Source: Pseudomonadota bacterium (GTDB lineage Bacteria > Pseudomonadota > Alphaproteobacteria > Reyranellales > Reyranellaceae). From it: DNA of 64,000 nt. The stretch is from contig JAFEBU010000075.1 of assembly GCA_018242505.1 (NCBI GenBank), positions 53,929 to 117,928 of the forward strand, given 5' to 3'. Positions within the stretch are counted from its first letter, which is position 1. Each line of letters starts with the position of its first letter. Positions 61,438 through 64,000 of the stretch are shown here, one piece after another. The translations under genes were made by a program, and so were the position numbers. Under the pieces are notes generated by a model, which worked only from the letters and a program-made list of their open reading frames with translations, did no database searches and was not told where the DNA came from.

Positions 61438-63105
61438 ATGACCCAGATTTCGACTCAGATTTCCTACGACCACGGCGTTTCCCTGAAGAAGCTGATCGGC
61501 GAGACGATCGGCGCTTTCTTCGACCGCACCGTCGAGACCCATCGCGATCGCGAAGCACTGGTCGTGAAGCACCAGAACGTACGCTGGAGCTGGGGCGAAC
61601 TTGGCCGCCGTGTCGACGATCTGGCCGCGGGCCTGCTGTCGCTGGGGCTGGAGCGCGGCGATCGCGTGGGCATCTGGGCGCCCAATACCTCCGAATGGAC
61701 CCTGACGCAGTTCGCGACGGCCAAGGCCGGCTTGGTGCTGGTCAATGTCAATCCGGCCTATCGCCGGGCCGAGCTCGAGTACGCGATGAACAAGGTCGAG
61801 TGCAAGGCGCTGGTCCTGGCGCCGGCGCTCAAGACCTCGAACTACCTCGAGATCGTGGCCGACCTGGTGAAGGACAGGAAGCTGCCGCATCTCAAGCACA
61901 TCATCCGCCTCGGCAGCGAGAAGACGCCGGGCATGCTGAACTTCGACGATGTCGCCAAGGCCGGCGGCAATGCCGAGCGCGTGAAGCTCGCCGAGATCGG
62001 CCCCAAGCTGCAGTTCGACGACGCCATCAACATCCAGTTCACCTCGGGCACGACCGGCTTCCCCAAGGGCGCGACGCTCAGCCACCACAACATCCTGAAC
62101 AACGGCTACTTCGTCGCCGAGGGGCTGAAGCTTACGCCCGAGGACCGGCTCTGCATCCCGGTGCCGCTCTATCACTGCTTCGGCATGGTGATGGGCAATC
62201 TCGGCTGCCTGACGCACGGCTCGACCATGATCTACCCGGCCGAAGCGTTCGATCCGCTGGCGACCCTGCAGACCGTGGCCGAGGAACGCTGCACGGCGCT
62301 CTACGGCGTGCCGACCATGTTCATCGCCCAGCTCGATCATCCCGAGTTCGACAAGTTCGACCTCAAGAGCCTGCGCACCGGCATCATGGCCGGCTCGCCC
62401 TGCCCGATCGAGGTGATGAAGCGCGTGCAGAGCAAGATGAACATGCACGAGGTCACCATCGCCTACGGCATGACCGAGACCTCGCCTGTCTCCACCCAGT
62501 GCGCGACCGACGATCCCGTGGAGCGCCGGGTCTCGACGGTGGGGCAGGTGCTGCCGCATATCGAGATCAAGATCGTCGATCCCGAAGGCAAGGCGGTGCC
62601 GCGCGGCGAGACCGGCGAGTTCTGCACCCGCGGCTACTCGGTGATGAAGGGCTACTGGAACGACGAGGAGAAGACGGCCGAGGCGATCGACGACGGCGGC
62701 TGGATGCACACCGGCGACCTCGCCACCATGGACGGCGAGGGCTACGTCAACATCGTGGGCCGGCTCAAGGACATGGTGATCCGCGGCGGCGAGAACGTCT
62801 ATCCGCGCGAGATCGAGGAGTTCCTGTACCGGCACCCTAAGGTGCAGGACGTGCAGGTGATCGGCGTGCCCGACCAGAAATACGGCGAGGAGATCTGCGC
62901 CTGGGTCAAGCTGCGCGAGGGCGAGAAGGCGACCGCCGAGGAGATCCGCGAGTTCTGCAAGGGCCAGATCGCCCACTACAAGATTCCGCGCTACATCGAG
63001 TTCGTGCCGGACTTCCCGATGACCATCACCGGCAAGATCCAGAAATTCGTCATGCGCGAGCAGACGATCAGCAAGCTCGGTCTGAAGACGCAGAAGACGG
63101 CGTGA
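61438..63105 (+). CDS. Acyl-CoA synthetase (AMP-binding, medium/long-chain type)
   Basis: A 555-residue ANL-superfamily ligase. P-loop FTSGTTGFPKGATLSHHN near 200, YGMTETSPVS near 342, GWMHTGDLATMD near 421 with the ATP-ribose Asp, and the C-terminal catalytic Lys in TGKIQKFVMRE. The order and length match the fatty-acyl-CoA synthetase group (FadD3-like/AtoE-type). It activates a carboxylic acid to its CoA ester via AMP. A GGAGG lies 14 bases before the ATG, a long spacing. Followed 40 bp later by the DUF5131 gene. Confidence 0.93.
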   Translation: MTQISTQISYDHGVSLKKLIGETIGAFFDRTVETHRDREALVVKHQNVRWSWGELGRRVDDLAAGLLSLGLERGDRVGIWAPNTSEWTLTQFATAKAGLVLVNVNPAYRRAELEYAMNKVECKALVLAPALKTSNYLEIVADLVKDRKLPHLKHIIRLGSEKTPGMLNFDDVAKAGGNAERVKLAEIGPKLQFDDAINIQFTSGTTGFPKGATLSHHNILNNGYFVAEGLKLTPEDRLCIPVPLYHCFGMVMGNLGCLTHGSTMIYPAEAFDPLATLQTVAEERCTALYGVPTMFIAQLDHPEFDKFDLKSLRTGIMAGSPCPIEVMKRVQSKMNMHEVTIAYGMTETSPVSTQCATDDPVERRVSTVGQVLPHIEIKIVDPEGKAVPRGETGEFCTRGYSVMKGYWNDEEKTAEAIDDGGWMHTGDLATMDGEGYVNIVGRLKDMVIRGGENVYPREIEEFLYRHPKVQDVQVIGVPDQKYGEEICAWVKLREGEKATAEEIREFCKGQIAHYKIPRYIEFVPDFPMTITGKIQKFVMREQTISKLGLKTQKTA

Positions 63106-63145
63106 GCCATCGCCGTTCGCGGAACAAGTAGTGTAGTATCGGCAT

Positions 63146-63928
63146 ATGGCCGAATCACAGATCGAATGGACTGACGCCACGTGGAACCCTGTTGCAGGAT
63201 GCTCCATCGTCACAGCCGGCTGCACCAACTGTTACGCAATGACACTTGCAGCCCGCCTGGATGCTATGGGCATGACTAAATATGCCGGCCTTACGCGCAG
63301 GAGCGGCAGGAGGTCAGTCTGGAATGGAAAGGTGCGCGAGGATTATGCCTCGCTGGATGCTCCTCGCAGATGGAAGAAGCCACGCAAGATTTTTGTCAAT
63401 TCAATGAGCGACCTATTCCACGAGAAGGTCAGCTCGGCATTCATTGTCTCGGTATGGAAGGTGATGCGTGAGACACCACACCATCATTACCAAATCTTGA
63501 CGAAACGGCCTGATCGGATGGCAGAGATCATCTCGACGCGCATTCCAGACGTCCTGCCGAATGTGTGGCTCGGAACGAGCGTCGAGAATGCCCAGGTCAT
63601 CGACCGGATCGATGAGTTGCGCAAGGTGCCGGCGGCCATTCGTTTCATTTCGTTTGAGCCCCTGATCGGCGCGGTCGGAGAGGTAGATCTCACGGGTATC
63701 CAGTGGGCAATCGTCGGTGGAGAGAGTGGTAACATCGCTAGGCCCATCCGCGAGGAATGGATCGATGAGATATATGCGCAGTGCGGGCGCCAGGGTACGG
63801 CTTTCTTCTTCAAGCAATGGGGAACTTGGGGCAGCGACAACAAGAAACGATCTAAGAAGGCCAACGGCCGGAAGTACAGAGGGCGGCATTGGGACGAGAT
63901 GCCGTCGCACGACCCGGTGTGGCCATGA
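63146..63928 (+). CDS. DUF5131 (phage Gp37/Gp68, three-Cys motif) family protein
   Basis: A 260-residue DUF5131 protein. The start IEWTDATWNPVAGC, followed by CTNCYA near 26-31 (the three-Cys cluster Cys19, Cys26, Cys29), is the family hallmark and recalls radical-SAM-like Fe-S binding. Later points are NSMSDLFHE, ILTKRP, VWLGTSVENA, WAIVGGESG and the C-terminal FFFKQWGTWG. The DNA is visibly less GC-rich than its neighbours. A TcmP partner gene begins 15 bp downstream. The family is found in phages and mobile regions; the function is unknown. Confidence 0.92.
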   Translation: MAESQIEWTDATWNPVAGCSIVTAGCTNCYAMTLAARLDAMGMTKYAGLTRRSGRRSVWNGKVREDYASLDAPRRWKKPRKIFVNSMSDLFHEKVSSAFIVSVWKVMRETPHHHYQILTKRPDRMAEIISTRIPDVLPNVWLGTSVENAQVIDRIDELRKVPAAIRFISFEPLIGAVGEVDLTGIQWAIVGGESGNIARPIREEWIDEIYAQCGRQGTAFFFKQWGTWGSDNKKRSKKANGRKYRGRHWDEMPSHDPVWP

Positions 63929-63943
63929 TTGCGAGGCTAATGT

Positions 63944-64000
63944 ATGGTGCTAAAGGCTTATACGTGGGGAGCCGGCGCACCGCTTGAGGATCACACACGC
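63944..64000 (+). CDS. Start of a three-Cys-motif partner (TcmP-like) gene, cut by the window edge
   Basis: An ATG at 63944 opens a frame running off the window, 19 codons, beginning MVLKAYTWGAGAPLEDHTR. The Y-x-W-G and LE-x-HT pattern matches the N-terminus of the TcmP family, which is regularly paired with DUF5131. It lies 15 bp after the DUF5131 stop. Identification rests on these few residues and the pairing. Confidence 0.6.
   Translation, partial: MVLKAYTWGAGAPLEDHTR

Noticed and set aside
1..64000. tRNA, rRNA or riboswitch genes
   Set aside because: No T-loop-like GTTCGA sequence with a matching acceptor stem, and no rRNA or riboswitch consensus was recognised by eye; a covariance-model search would settle it.

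Overview
The window is high-GC (roughly two thirds G+C by eye), gene-dense DNA with short gaps, many ATGA stop/start overlaps and convergent genes that abut or overlap. A DUF1127 protein, a PhhA/Lrp divergon, an NdvA-like exporter, two-gene leuCD, Bug-family binding proteins and many ABC importers fit a free-living, metabolically versatile alphaproteobacterium (Rhodospirillales, Hyphomicrobiales or Reyranella-like). That placement is an inference from gene content. I see no rRNA, tRNA or CRISPR array, and no complete insertion sequence.

Layout. 1-9244: catabolic locus, all on the plus strand: the end of a LivF-type ATPase, a PcaB-like lyase, a D-2-hydroxyacid dehydrogenase, a Rieske oxygenase, a polar amino acid ABC importer (binding protein, permease, ATPase), a GntR/HutC regulator, the oxygenase reductase and a DUF1989 protein. 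A near-identical 24-bp operator-like site occurs three times here, before the dehydrogenase, the oxygenase and the reductase operon, so these look like one regulon. 9420-14367: DHA2-type efflux pump, ArsB-like transporter, leuD and leuC. 14500-23435: a broken carboxymuconolactone decarboxylase-like gene next to a 90-bp structured element, two enoyl-CoA hydratases, an amidohydrolase, an MhpD-like hydratase, DUF1127, carbonic anhydrase, two aminotransferases and RidA. Two unusual tandem duplications of gene 3' ends lie here (17528-17803 and 19612-20085). 23476-32991: NDP-forming acyl-CoA synthetase, PhhA with a divergent Lrp regulator, an M20 hydrolase, an NdvA-like exporter and a NitT/TauT-type importer.

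33113-39037: a 35-bp tandem repeat, two LLM flavin oxidoreductases, a cytosine-deaminase-like amidohydrolase and an HpaI aldolase in one minus-strand operon, divergent from an aldose epimerase and an SDR. 39195-46149: a BTAD/TPR regulator, a small membrane protein, a Bug binding protein, Hsp20, an alpha/beta hydrolase and FumC. 46154-51146: a YqjH/YqjI-like ferric reductase and PadR pair with an 18-bp palindrome over the regulator start codon, then a multi-PAS kinase with its receiver protein. 51342-59286: MFS transporter, methionine-salvage mtnA-mtnK, DUF1697, a transketolase-like 2-oxoacid dehydrogenase E1 with a divergent Lrp regulator (MdeB/MdeR-like), and a class II aldolase. 59414-64000: an unknown membrane protein, PhzF, an acyl-CoA ligase, and at the right edge a lower-GC DUF5131 gene followed by the start of a TcmP-like partner gene.

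The best candidates for something new are the three-operator Rieske/DUF1989 regulon and the DUF5131-TcmP pair. The 118-bp repeat array built from the ends of two convergent genes is the oddest structural feature.
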